From Beaufortia kweichowensis (taxonomy: Eukaryota; Chordata; Actinopteri; Cypriniformes; Gastromyzontidae): DNA of 64,000 nt. The notes under the pieces were generated by a model that was given only the letters and a program-made list of their open reading frames with translations, had not been told where the DNA came from and did not search any database. Positions within the stretch are counted from its first letter, which is position 1, and each line of letters starts with the position of its first letter. The translations under genes and the position numbers were made by a program. Positions 52,589 through 64,000 of this stretch are shown here, piece by piece. The stretch covers positions 2,526,001 to 2,590,000 of the forward strand of contig CM032806.1 in the NCBI GenBank assembly GCA_019155185.1, in the 5' to 3' direction.

Positions 52589-53444
52589 GTAACTCAATGT
52601 GCGGAACAACGTATTATCTTAAAATAATTTCTAGATAAATACATTATTAAATAATAATTGTACAAAGAATTACAATATTAATTGATTTATAAAAGTAATA
52701 GTCACTGTTGGACCGAGATCAAGCTAAATATTATTCTTGTACTTTTCTTTTTCTGAAAAGCAGAGAAGATTCTTAGAAACGTTTCGTTTCTGAGAATTGT
52801 CTGATGATTGCATCAGTTACAAAAGAAACAGTTTCTGTGAATCTCTAATAAACAGCCTGACACAAGAAATACTGAGATCTGAGCAACATCTCATTAAATT
52901 GCTCCTTTTCGTAGAAATCAACAAGGGCTGCACCTCAGATGAACCAGATGAGCTTGATTAACTGATGATCTCTCCTCCAGCTGCTCTCACAGCGGGCCGA
53001 TGACCTGTTCAATCCTCTAAACACCTGAGGAACACGGACCCGGGGAAAGCCGGAGAGATGAAACGGATCGTGTGACGGCATCAGCAACGTGAGAACATCA
53101 GTGGCAGATACTGTGTCTGTAAGACGTTTAGCGGACCAGCTTTCCAGCCAGAATTAGCTGATGTGTTTACTCTTAAATATTTAATGCCAGGAGCAGATAG
53201 ATGTGTTTGGGTGTGCGTGTGGATAAATCTCACCCGAGTTAAGTTCAGGATCAATCCTATGCTTTCTCGTCATAATGTAACAATACTGATAAGGGCGTTT
53301 ATGAGTTTGACCCACCCAAATGTCATTATTGGGAGATTATTGCGGTGTTTGTGGTTGATGTCTGATGAAGCATGTTTATTATTAATGGTGTTGGCTGAGA
53401 CAAGATTCGCTTTGATGAATATTCACACTTGAGATAATCTACTC

Positions 53445-53732
53445 TTAAAGGGATAGTGCACCCAAAAATATAAATTCAGTCATATTTAATTATCCTCATG
53501 TCATTTAAAACCTGTATATGACTCTGTGTCATAACACAAAAGAAGATATTTTGAGAAATGTCTCAGTGGTTTTGTGTTCATATTATAGAAGTTAACGGGG
53601 GTCAGTGTTGTTTGGTTATTAACATTCTTCAAAATATCTTCTTTTGTGTTCTGCAGAAGAATGAAAGTTGTACGGGTTTGGAATGACATGAAGGTAATGA
53701 AGGATTTTCATTTTTGGCTAAACTATTCTAAG
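53445..53732. mobile_element. TTAA-family miniature element, third copy
   Basis: Starts ttaaagggatagtgcaccca; inside are 'aagaagatattttgagaaat' and 'gtacgggtttggaatgacat'; ends ttttggctaaactattct. The right end is decayed. Confidence 0.7.
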
Positions 53733-56700
53733 TATTAAATTTTGATGCATTTGTGCAAATTGACTAGCAAACAATAACACAAATAAAGAAAATCCTATAG
53801 ACTTTTATTAAAAGAGGGACTTATCTAGAGACCACAGAGATTTGGAGGCAGAAAGAAGACAGATCACCTTGACATCACAATTTTTGCACCACTTACGTTT
53901 TCTTAAGAAAAGTACTTGCTGGATAAAATGTTATTTAAGGACTAAAGCGTCTGTAAGTGTCAAGATGTTCTGGACTACAGGACCTTCATAAATTCATACA
54001 ATTCAATTAAAGATGAGACAAAAAAATGACAGAATATGATTATTAATCTCTAACAGCAGGATACTTTTAAGACTTCTGGAAGTTCTTCTCGCTCATTTTT
54101 TGTCTCTTCATTTGTCTTTCTCTCTTTCAATTAAGAAGTGAAAACAGGAGAGAGACAGATCTTAATCCCTGCCGCGGTTCTCTGTGTTCTCTCTCTCTCT
54201 GTGTGATTGATGGCTGAGTTAGAGAAGACAAAAACTTTCATCAGAACATCTCGCCCCATCCGAATGAGCCGTTTTATTATCTTGTTCTTCTCTCTCTGTT
54301 CCTGCAGACACCACAGAAGTATTTTATGTGATCACTGTGGTCGCTTTATCCAGAACAGAAAGAAATTCACAAACATTTTCTTCTCCCGGTGTGATCGTGA
54401 CAAATGTGTGGCGAGATGACTTTTAATCTCTTTTCCAAAACTTTATGAGCTGCCTTGACGCCTTAAAAGGTAGCATCATGGAATCTTAGAAGTGATTGAT
54501 TTATGTGATGCACTACATAGGGAGCAACATGAAACATACTCCATGTGTGTTTGCTTTTAATGAAATTTGACAATATTATTTGCACAATACTATAAAATAA
54601 TACGTAATTAAATTTTACTTTAATTTTTACAGGATAAACAGCACAATGACGATTACATTTCTCAACTGATGTCAATGACTAATGATCTACATGGAGTACA
54701 AAAGTATTCAGTCTTCAGTTACTTTTGCATTGTCTGAAAATTATTTATTGTCATAAGAAACACTTGTCAAGTGTTCGGATCAGTTGAGAAATTGTGTTTT
54801 AATGTGTTAACAACATTAACGTTTAATCCGTCGGTCAAACTGTTTTCATAAGGCTTTACAATGCCGCTCACTAGATTATAATGTTCTTCTGTCTAAAAAC
54901 ACCCATTTAAAATAATTGGCCAATTACACGTTGGACCTCCTTAGCAAAACATGTTTCTAAATAGAGCCAGATATCTCATGAATCATCTCATTTGTGAGAT
55001 TAATTATCAATATTAATGCTTCTGTGCCCATTAATGTCACTCGCACACATTTCCATACGCACCCACGTGACATCCCAGACGTTCTCCATCACTGCCTCAC
55101 ATAGATGTGAAAAATTCCTCGTCTTCATCTCTCATTTAACACCTCCTCATCATCCATTTCAAAACATCTACATCTCGCTTTGCTCTTGATTTGGTTAGGA
55201 ACAGATACCTTTATTTTTATTGTACTGTATATTGAGAATTTAATCAGGAATGCTTACACATAAGACAACAAAAATCACAGATGGGATCTGTTTAATATCT
55301 TAATTAATTCTACAAGACATTAATAAGATTAAATGGAGAGCAAATGAAAACTTTTACTTGAGTCTTATCTGCGTGTCAGATATTTCTCCTGAGAATTCGA
55401 TATGAACTCAAACATTTCTCATCAAATTGACTCAAATCCAATACAATCTACATTCATTTTACACTTCCATGTATTTTCTCATCATAAATTTTCACTGACT
55501 TGACTAATTTGTTTCTATTTTTATTTCTTCTTGGTAATTTTAGAAGAAACATCTCAGAAAAAGTTGATACACAACTGAGAACTCCTCTGCAGGGTAAGCA
55601 AAATAAACTCACACATTTGTTTTTCCACCCTCCACTTGTTTTTTTAAAGACGTTTCCTCATGTTTTAAAAATGATATATATACTAAAAATACTAAATATT
55701 TACCATCATGTTGTTCCACATTTGTACTATTCTGTTTGTGTTTTACAGAAGAAAGAATCTAATATGCGATTGGAACGACTGGAGGGTGAGTAAATTTTCA
55801 TTTTTAGATGAACTATTCCTTAAACTATTCCTGACTCACAGCTGTAGAATGCTCTGATCTCCTGTTTTTCCTACAGCGCAGGCATGCACACAATTGTCGT
55901 TGCAGCGTTACAGAAAAAACCCTGTAAGTGGAATTATAAATGACATGACCTTTTTGCAATGACACAACTCTGCTAACAGCCTAGCAAAAGTTCATCCGTT
56001 TTATTAATGAAAAGCATATTTCACATTCCCAAGAATCACCTGTACCGGCCGGGCGTCACGCGAAGTTCCTGGTGCGTTTGCTGACTCCAGCATCAGCGGT
56101 CCTGTGGAAGCTTTATTATGCATTGAGCAGTCGGCCTTATCTGCTGTGGCAGCATTTTGACAAGCGTCACAGCCGTTGAGAGGTTTGGGATTTGAGCGGC
56201 GTTCATCTGGCTGGTGCTGGACATGTAATTTAATGGGAACCGAGCATGACGGCGGTCATCCGGCAGGTGTGAATAACGCAAGCGTCCCGGAGGGAGAAAA
56301 AAGAGCAGCTATATTCTAACATCGCAGGTCTTTTTTAATTGACCCGTGATGTTCGCAAACACTCTGCCTTGCATATTACAGTCCCCTGAGACTCTTAAAT
56401 TTACTCTTCGTGATCTGGCTGTTGGCTTTTTACGATCAACCCTTTTCAAGAGCAATATAGACTCATTTAGAGGAAATGAGATGAGGGGAAAGTAAATACA
56501 AGCTCAAGATGGTCTTTAAGACATGCATATATAAATATATGAGAGAGTCAATCTGAGTAGCTTATGAATGTCAAGTGACAACAGCATGATTGTGTCTTAC
56601 ATTTTTGGTCTTCTTTTCCGACAGAGAGAATTACAGGCAAAAGACTCTTCTGACGCCTATATTTATTTGTATACCTGATGAAAGCTCTCTGTTTTTACCA

Positions 56701-56919
56701 GAACTTTAAGAACATCCGTTTACATGTCAAATTTTGTAGTGGTTAGGGTTTTTCAGTGGTCAAGGCCAACGATAATATTTGCAGAGCTGAGTCGCTGATG
56801 TAATGTTCATACAAGATATTGCGAAATTTGTGTTTTTATAGGTGGATGGAGAGGTCAACAGGGCACGACAATGCCAGTAATCTCAAAAAAGCCAAAATAA
56901 CCATCTTGCCCAATATATC
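53733..56919. other. Non-coding; TTAA-family scrap and complex block
   Basis: 55690-55830 contains another TTAA-family fragment ('ttggaacgactggagggtga'). 55990-56340 is a complex CpG-containing block. 54308-54419 could encode ILCDHCGRF then SRCDRDKC after a good acceptor (cctgcag), but no partner exon is seen. Confidence 0.35.
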
Positions 56920-57195
56920 TCTTTCTGTGAAACCCAGAATTTTGTGATTTACTGTTTTCTATATAAAACCATTCTGTGAAAATATAACCTTGATATCTTT
57001 ACTATTGTTTAAGTAATAATAAAACATAATATCAATATAAATCTCAGTATTTAAAATAATTTTTAGCAATAAACACACATTATTTATTTTCATCATTTTA
57101 TGTCTTGGACTACATTGATGTTTCTAATCTCATAATTAGATTTGAGACTTTAGCCTGGATTTTACAGACAGGGTCACAGTTCATTTTTCTTTTAT
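56920..57195. repeat. Dispersed repeat, copy 4 of the four-copy family
   Basis: Contains 'tttactgttttctatataaaa', 'attctgtgaaaatataacc', 'gatgtttctaatctcat' and 'ttttacagacagggtcacag', in the order seen at 8570-8940. Confidence 0.6.
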
Positions 57196-60168
57196 CTTCC
57201 AGGCCAAGACAATTCTCTAGTCTTGGTCTTTGAATCATTGTTAGTGCTTGAACGGCGAGGTGTTTGCAATTAGAGAAAGCCCCTTGAGATGTGCAGGCAC
57301 CTGAGCTCTCTTTAATGCCAGTGTCACATACACGCGATTTCCAGGAACTCGCGTCAGGTGACTGTAGGTAGCCATGAACTCCTTGTTTTGTTGCCGGTGC
57401 GTTTGAATGCACATGCGATCTCTTTGATCTAACAATGCACGCACTGCTTCAGTACTTCACGTGCAACCTGCCATCTGTGCACCATCACGCATGAGATAAA
57501 ACTACTGGCGTAAGCGTCAACACGCGTTAAGAGCATATACACACAACAATTACACACCAGCTTATATAAGTTAACCATCCGTGTAAGAGTCGTATACGGT
57601 TGCTGGGTGGGTCGTGGTGTATTGTTAACCTTGTCAAACTGTTGTGGATTGCTGTAACTTTATTTTCATTTGTTACATAGGCTACTGATGATTTTTGGAA
57701 GGAACACCAAAGATCTGCTGATTTCGGGTCTGTAGTAATGTGAACAGAAGTGTGGTGTACTTCAGGGTGGATCTTCATATTCTTATTTTGTGCGACAAGG
57801 GAAAAACTAAATTACAAGGACAAAAAATATAAATGAATATATGATAAAGGATAAAACCAGTAAGCAATAACAAAAGCTCAATGTACATTAAGATTAAATC
57901 AGTAACTATATATTAGAAATACTCTGCAGACATAAAATGCAAATAAAATTTTTAAATTAAATTGCTTTTTAATTACCCAGCTGAAGGATGCATTTAAAAT
58001 ATGAATTAAATGCAAAAATAGATGATGATGAGAGATTTAAGCTTACTGAATTTGTAAATACTATTCTGGCGTTTTCTCATTTGCATAATATTAAAACATT
58101 CTACAATATCAATCCCACAATCCTCTTTGAGAACCTGCCACTCATCTCCTGTGAAATGAATTGAAACAGCTCGCCGCAGCCGACTCCGTGCCGGTGGACA
58201 CGTACGTTTAGATGCCATCGTGCGCTTCATAAAACTGCTGCCCTCTTTCAAACCACCAGGACCTGTTTTTAGATGCATGCGGTGCGTTGGAGACATTTAT
58301 CGTAGTCATGCATCCTTATATGTTGCGCACACACGCTGCTATGCATTATTCATCAGTGGCATGCTTTGATCTCAAAGGCTTGCAGATGGTACAGGGTCAA
58401 AATCTGCCAGCAAACTTGCATTCAGTTTAGTGTAAGCTTTCATTAGGTCTCATGAGAGCTGAGGATGCTCGGTGTGGCAGAGCTGATGCTTAATTTAACC
58501 CTGATTAGCGGTGAGCCGTGCCAGAACTGAACGGCCGTGGGATGAGGATATCTGTCAGTTGGATCGGGCACTGAGTGCAACAGTCAGTCTTGAAAGAATC
58601 GACTGTTACATTCATGTGATTCAGAAGCAGTTTTCCTTTACACTGATTGACCGTATCATTTGAATAGTGGAAGCTGATTGTGGATCAGTCATTTGCCTAT
58701 GCTCTTGTTGTGTAATTGGGTTGCAGTTGTTTTAACACATTGTTGGCTTCTAATATGAACATTCGCTTGGATAATTTTAACCAGTTTGCTCATATTTACT
58801 CAACCGTGGGTTGAAACAATGATTATAGGTTGTTGCGTGTGGTTGCCAGGGATTTCTTATATGGTCAGTAATGGCTTTATTCATGTTGCTATTTGGTTGC
58901 TAAGGCGTTGCTAGGGTGTTCTGGATAGTTGGTGGGTGGCATAAGTCAAACAAGTCAACAAAAAGCTTTCATGATTTTATTTATTTTGCATATATACAGA
59001 TAAATATGTAAATCAGTATAACTTTGGGAATTATGAACAATTCCAATTTAAATCTGTATTATATTCTAGCATTTCATGGATATATTTAGGCATCCACCCT
59101 TTGCCTAGGATTGCTTTTTCTTCATTATTCCGTGTAAGTCAGACATTTCGAAAACATTTTTTAAATAAATTTAGTTTTATATATATACATATATATAAAA
59201 TAAAGGCATGCAACCTTTTTAATTATAGGTTCTGGACCCTCAGCATGCTCTGCAATCTATAGCAAAGGGTGCAGCATGTGATATTTTTGAACTTTATTGT
59301 ATTTGTAAATATCCTCTGTATATGTGGAGTGTAGAAACATATAATGTCTAATGCATGTGTGACCACAATAGCTAATGTTCACAGTAATATAGCTGTTGTT
59401 TCAGGTCAAATACCACCATGGGATTACATAATTATGTAATCAGTTTTATGGCATACAATATCACATTTTGAAAAGATTAATTTGATGCAATCATGTAATA
59501 TTACAGTATGGCCTTATTTTGACCCCACTGCCGTAAAGCCAGCACCCGTTACAGTAAAATATACATTGGCATCATTAAAAATTTATATAGAATGCATGTT
59601 TTCATATTGAAAAAGAAATGTTATACAGCAAATCAATAGGTGCACAGAGTATTAAGCTCGTAACGTCGTGTGCAATATCTCAACAGCAGGTAGTGTGTTT
59701 CACGAGAACCTGCTGTGCAAAATAACTGCACGTTCACATGCCAAATGGTGCCCATATGAGGCCTGCGGACTGAGATGTAGATGGGGGCTGGGAAACCGCC
59801 AGGATCTCACTCCTCGCTCTGTTCCTGGCCAGAAAATCTTTCTTCAGAAGAGCCTGAAGGCTTCTGTATGTTACGAGCTCGCTTGCAGTACGCAGACTTG
59901 CTCTGAAAGGTCAAGATATGGAGAATATGTGCCGAGACCGCAGGCATCACAATTCACTCTGTGACATTGCATTCATTTGGCAGGAGGTAAAGGCCACACA
60001 AAGATAGGTGTCAATTAATTTAACACGCTTGCTTGTGAAGCGAGCCGTACGCTTTCAAGTTTCTAAAGAATGAATGTATGGGAAATGGGTAAGATTTGTT
60101 TAGAGGTGCCAAAGCAGGTGGTACCAGCCGGGATTCTGTGACTATCCATATATATTTCATCCCTGCGT

Positions 60169-60171
<3 letters not shown>
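57196..60171. other. Non-coding; minisatellite scrap at 58835-58935
   Basis: 'ggttgctaaggcgttgctag' and relatives form a short copy of the ggttgctagggtgtt family. 58310-58700 is complex and repeat-free. No exon is supported. Confidence 0.4.

Positions 60172-60224
<53 letters not shown>
60172..60224. repeat. (GT)26 microsatellite
   Basis: An uninterrupted dinucleotide run; frames through it on both strands are artefacts of the repeat. Confidence 0.97.
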
Positions 60225-60225
<1 letters not shown>

Positions 60226-60593
60226 TGGGGGTGTGGTACATATATGTAGCTAATTGCATATTGGGGGAGGGGCCAATGATAATGAGTTTTACTGATGATA
60301 TCTTGACATTATGAAATCACTTACATGCATGCAGCTGTTCAAATAAATAATTTCTTTCAAATTTCTTTCAATAAATCAAATACATATTAATATTATGTAA
60401 AATGTTCATATATATTGTATATAATAGTATATAGTTGCTAAATAAAAAAAGGTTATTTTGGGTTTTATTTTAAGAAGAAATACCTTTAGTAATTAGTTTG
60501 AGGGTTTTTTTATCAGTTTTTTCAATTTAAATATGATTCTTATATTTCAATTTTTTATATTTATATACTTTTGTCAGTATGTGATGATTTTGA

Positions 60594-60865
60594 TGAGCTT
60601 TTGAAGGGCCACTTTCAGTTCAAGTTTATCTGTATAGTGTACTGTTGCAAAGCAGCTTTACAGAAAAGACACAAAAACACAAACAAATCGAATAATTAAT
60701 CATTAAAAACAATTTGTTTATATAAGGTTGTATTGGTTAATATTAGTTAGTGCACAGTGAACTAACATGAACAGTATTTGCAATAACTAACATTAACAAA
60801 GATGAATAAATGCTGAAAAACTGTATTTCTTATTGTTAGCCAATGCATTTACTGATATTAACAAA
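60594..60865. repeat. Two adjoining dispersed repeat fragments
   Basis: 60594-60705 has 'cagttcaagtttatctgtat' and 'aaagcagctttacagaaaag', a common teleost repeat tail. 60715-60865 has 'gtgaactaacatgaacag' and 'aactaacattaacaaagatg', a second common cyprinid repeat. Neither codes for anything. Confidence 0.55.
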
Positions 60866-61715
60866 TACAACCATTTTGTTACATATAGTACATTTAAGTA
60901 AATACATGCATTAAAAAAACAATATTGAATTGCAGTAGGTTATTTAGATTGAGTAAACTTTCTGTGTGGTTTGACTGTCACATGTTTATTTCTTGTTTGT
61001 CTTGTGATGTTTTGACACATTTCACTTGATATTCACTGAATCATTCAAGAAGCTGCTTTGCATTAAAAGATCATTCTGCACTTTCTCATTTGGGTTAATA
61101 ATCCATTGAGTTTCGTTGTCATTATGTTTTTCTTCCTTTACATATCTGTTAACACAGCACACTAATTCCAGGTTAATATTAAAAAACAAAGCCATTTCAT
61201 CAAAGCGGTCGTGGCTTATTCAGAGTTTAATGACCTCTCGGTCGAATAAGGAGCGTCGGCAGGATTTTGAGCAGGAAATTGAGGTTATGTGAAAATGGGT
61301 CATGACTGTATGACTGCGCTGGATGTGTAGCCAGAGACTGTAAAGAGAATTAGCTGTTTGAGAATAAGAGACAAGCGTGTTTGGGCTGCTGTGTTTTGAG
61401 CTCTGACATTGTCGGTGTAAGGGTTAACTTTGTAAGCAATACCCATTTGCTTGAGTGCTATTTTGGTGGGAACTCTAGAGAGGATAGGAGCGCATTAAAT
61501 CCTGCGGTGTTGCCATTACCTCTGAGGTAACTGAAGTTCAGAGACGGTTGGGATTAAGAGAGACGTGTGATTATTAATTATAGGTTTGATTGTTGATTGA
61601 TAGCTATGTTTAGTTTGACATTGATTTAACCATAGATACGTCACCATTCATAACTGTATCTGGTTTTATTTGAGGTGGAGCAAGTTAATCACGTACAAAA
61701 ATGACGTTTATTCAA
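60866..61715. other. Non-coding; complex block at 61195-61570
   Basis: The block is repeat-free, with cggtcgaataagg and gattattaatta, and has no coding frame. Regulatory function is only a possibility. Confidence 0.35.
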
Positions 61716-62205
61716 GTGTTATTAGTATACTTCTTTTAAACTAAAAGTCTACTTTTTTGTAAATTATCTGTCAACTCAAAGTTTAAATGTATACTTTAAA
61801 AGTATACTTTTATAAACTAAAAATGTGCTAATTTAGCTCCAAATAGTATAGAAACACACTTATACAAGTATACTAGTAGTGGTACTATACTACATATAGT
61901 ATACTTGAAAATATACTTGAACTTTGACCAAGTATACTAAATAAAAAGAACTTGAAGTACACTATTTTTGTAAGGGATGTGACCACTAGGACTTTGTGTT
62001 TGACTACTAAAGTTTACTATTAAAATATACTTTTAAACTACAAAAATGTGGACTAATTTAGTTTTTAAGTAGTATTGAAATAGTACACTGATTAAAAATA
62101 TACTAGTACTAATACTATACTAGATAAAGTGAGGGTTAGATACACTTGAGCTATGGCTAAGTATGCTTAATAAAATGAACTTGAAGTATAGTAGTTTTGG
62201 GTTAC
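61716..62205. mobile_element. Two neighbouring 'agtatactt' miniature elements
   Basis: The first (to about 61977) ends tttttgtaaggga like the element at 3928-4142. The second (about 61998-62205) repeats 'gaacttgaagta' and 'tatactagtact' wording. Both are decayed. Confidence 0.55.
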
Positions 62206-63445
62206 TACAGTGACCTGGACTATGTGTTGAATTGTGGACACTAGTTATATCATTCCCTGTTTGTAGTGTAGTGTACACAGAAGTAGGAAGTAGCATGCTG
62301 TCAAAACACTGCTGCAACCACAAATGTTTGTCTTGTGAAAAACAGTGAAGATCAGATTCATCAAAATTGCATCAAACTGTGTTCTGAAATAATGTGTCTT
62401 GGTTAAATTGCATTTGTAATGTAACCCTTTGTAGTGTGCATGTGGCCACAAACACACCACAAATATTGTTTTGCAAGGGCAATAAAAACAACATAACGAA
62501 AGTATGCTCCTCCGTCTGTGATGTTAGACGGGTGTCACAAGTGTCTTAACTTTCCCCTATTTACAGATCCCACAAAATCCAGTCACCCAAACAACCCCAT
62601 GCACCGCTATTCATCCTCCAAACGCTGATAAAAACAACGTCTGACCACAGACACGATGGAATGTGCTTCATAGCGTTTCACAAAGAGAGAGAACGGCTCT
62701 CAAACAGCTGCCAAATCTCTCCCCAAACGCACAAGTCTGGGGCGGCGAGTTCACGAGAGGGAAAGAGTTGAAATGGATTTACCCGAGGTAACGTAGACAT
62801 GATGAATATCGGATGAGCTAAAACTTGCCGTCCCTTTTTTTAATCTGCATGGACACGTCCTTCCCTACCGCCGCATGTTTTTAATCACAGTGTGTTTGGT
62901 TGTATGTTGCCAAGATGTGAGTCAGAGAGAGCGATGTGTAATGCGCAAGGTTTAACGTCTGGGTCGGGATTCTACGGCAAACGTCTTTGACCTGTTTGTG
63001 TCAACGGTTTGCATGCAGAATGCTTGCGGTCTCTCGTCTACACGCGGAAAATCTCTGCATGTGGTTTGGGGTTGTATAAGACTGTCTGGCTTTGGCCTTC
63101 CTGTCCTATATTCATTGTGTCTCATCATTGTTGTTCCTCTTTTTTCAGGTCCGCCTGCAGATTGTGTGTGCGTGTGTCATGAGGAGCAGACGCAGTCCTA
63201 AACCACGAGACAGTGTCTCACTCCTGCTCTCATCCACAGAGCTGTGAAGTGGGTGTCTGTAGAGCTCATCTCTTACACTGTGTTCCTGCTGTCTGCTGAA
63301 GAACACGCCGCTCCTGATAGACGACAGAATGAGCTCTGAGAGCTCTGACACCTCCGCATACTTTCCTCAACAACGCCTTGAAGACCTTTATTTCTATGTG
63401 TTCCCAACATTCCTAACCGAGCTTCCCAACTAAATCAAATGTAAT
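62206..63445. other. Non-coding; exon-like end segment at 63149
   Basis: A strong acceptor (tcctcttttttcag, ending 63148) precedes CpG-containing sequence to about 63400. No long frame follows. It could be a terminal exon of a non-coding RNA or of a gene whose coding part lies elsewhere. Confidence 0.25.
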
Positions 63446-63830
63446 CCTGGACCACAAAACCAGACATAAGTAGCACGGGGACATTTGCAGCAATAGCCAA
63501 CAATACATTGCATGGGTCAAAATGATCAATTTTTTTTAATATTTTGTAAAAAAAAAATTAGGATATTATGTAAAGATTATTGTGCATAAAAAGATTTAGC
63601 AAATTTCCTACCATAAATATTATTTTTATTATGCAGTGCTAAAGGCTTTGTTTGGACAACTTTAAAGGCAATTTTCTCAATATTTAGATTTTTTGCACCC
63701 AGATTTTCAAATAGGTGTATCTCTATCCTATCCTAACAAACCATACATCAATGAAAAGCCTATTTAAACAGCATTCATGTATAAATCAACTTTAAAAAAT
63801 TGACCCTTATGGCCCTTATTTGTGGCTTTT
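63446..63830. mobile_element. Miniature element, 'tcctggaccacaaaaccag' family, right end missing
   Basis: Begins tcctggaccacaaaaccaga, then 'atagccaacaatacattgca', 'gcaaatttcctaccataaat', 'tttaaaggcaattttctcaa' and 'attgacccttatgg', the usual order of a very common cyprinid element. The closing terminus is not present. Confidence 0.7.
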
Positions 63831-64000
63831 GTTGACAATTTTATATGTAAATGTGTCCTATTGTGTGACGGCAAAAATGTAGAAAAAATGTTAATAATAT
63901 ACAACTCGCATAAGAGAGATTAATATTCATTGTTAGAGTTACAAATGGGGACATTTATCCTTTATACTTATTTTTCTTAAAGACTCTTTGTTCATACAAA
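63831..64000. other. AT-rich end of window
   Basis: Nothing is recognised in this stretch. Confidence 0.5.

Noticed and set aside
60020..60314. Frames through the GT microsatellite on both strands
   Set aside because: They are Cys-Val or His-Thr repeats produced by the dinucleotide run.

Overview
The window looks like genomic DNA of a teleost fish, most likely a cyprinid. It is AT-rich, its genes are split by many short GT-AG introns, and it carries dispersed families I associate with cyprinid genomes: TTAA-flanked elements with a 'gggatagttcaccc' terminus, hAT-type miniature elements with 8-bp target duplications, tRNA-derived SINE tails and 'ggttgctagggtgtt' minisatellite scraps. The species cannot be fixed from the sequence alone.

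Region 1 (about 1.05-9.83 kb, + strand): the 3' part of a large membrane receptor gene of the group B scavenger receptor cysteine-rich (SRCR) family. Seventeen exons are readable, every intron is in phase 1, and they encode about 1,229 residues. There are eleven SRCR modules (five with 8 Cys, four with 6 Cys, two cut short with 4 Cys), one transmembrane helix and a tyrosine-bearing acidic tail. The tail has three (D/E)Y(D/E)D-type motifs and one SH3-ligand motif, like the lymphocyte co-receptor CD6. The signal-peptide exon was not found and is probably upstream.

Region 2 (about 13.1-17.4 kb, - strand): a complete small serine/threonine kinase gene of the SBK (SH3-binding-domain kinase) family, closest in remembered sequence to SBK2. 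It has three coding exons (340 residues), an inferred non-coding first exon and a TATA promoter. It converges tail to tail on the receptor gene. A short possible coding fragment lies between them at 12.68-12.89 kb.

Region 3 (about 17.5-64 kb): no protein-coding exon I can defend. It is a gene desert or the intron of a gene whose exons lie outside. It alternates mobile-element copies with complex, repeat-free blocks that look like candidate regulatory DNA, and has two CpG-richer stretches (37.6-38.4 and 40.1-40.5 kb). At 46.3-47.3 kb is a minisatellite of about 30 units of 33-34 bp arranged in a seven-unit higher-order repeat of about 235 bp.

The two genes show no functional link beyond being neighbours. 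The most informative observations are the architecture of the receptor (an apparent ancestral 6-Cys/8-Cys pair repeated with deletions and truncations) and the higher-order minisatellite. No wholly new biological system is evident.
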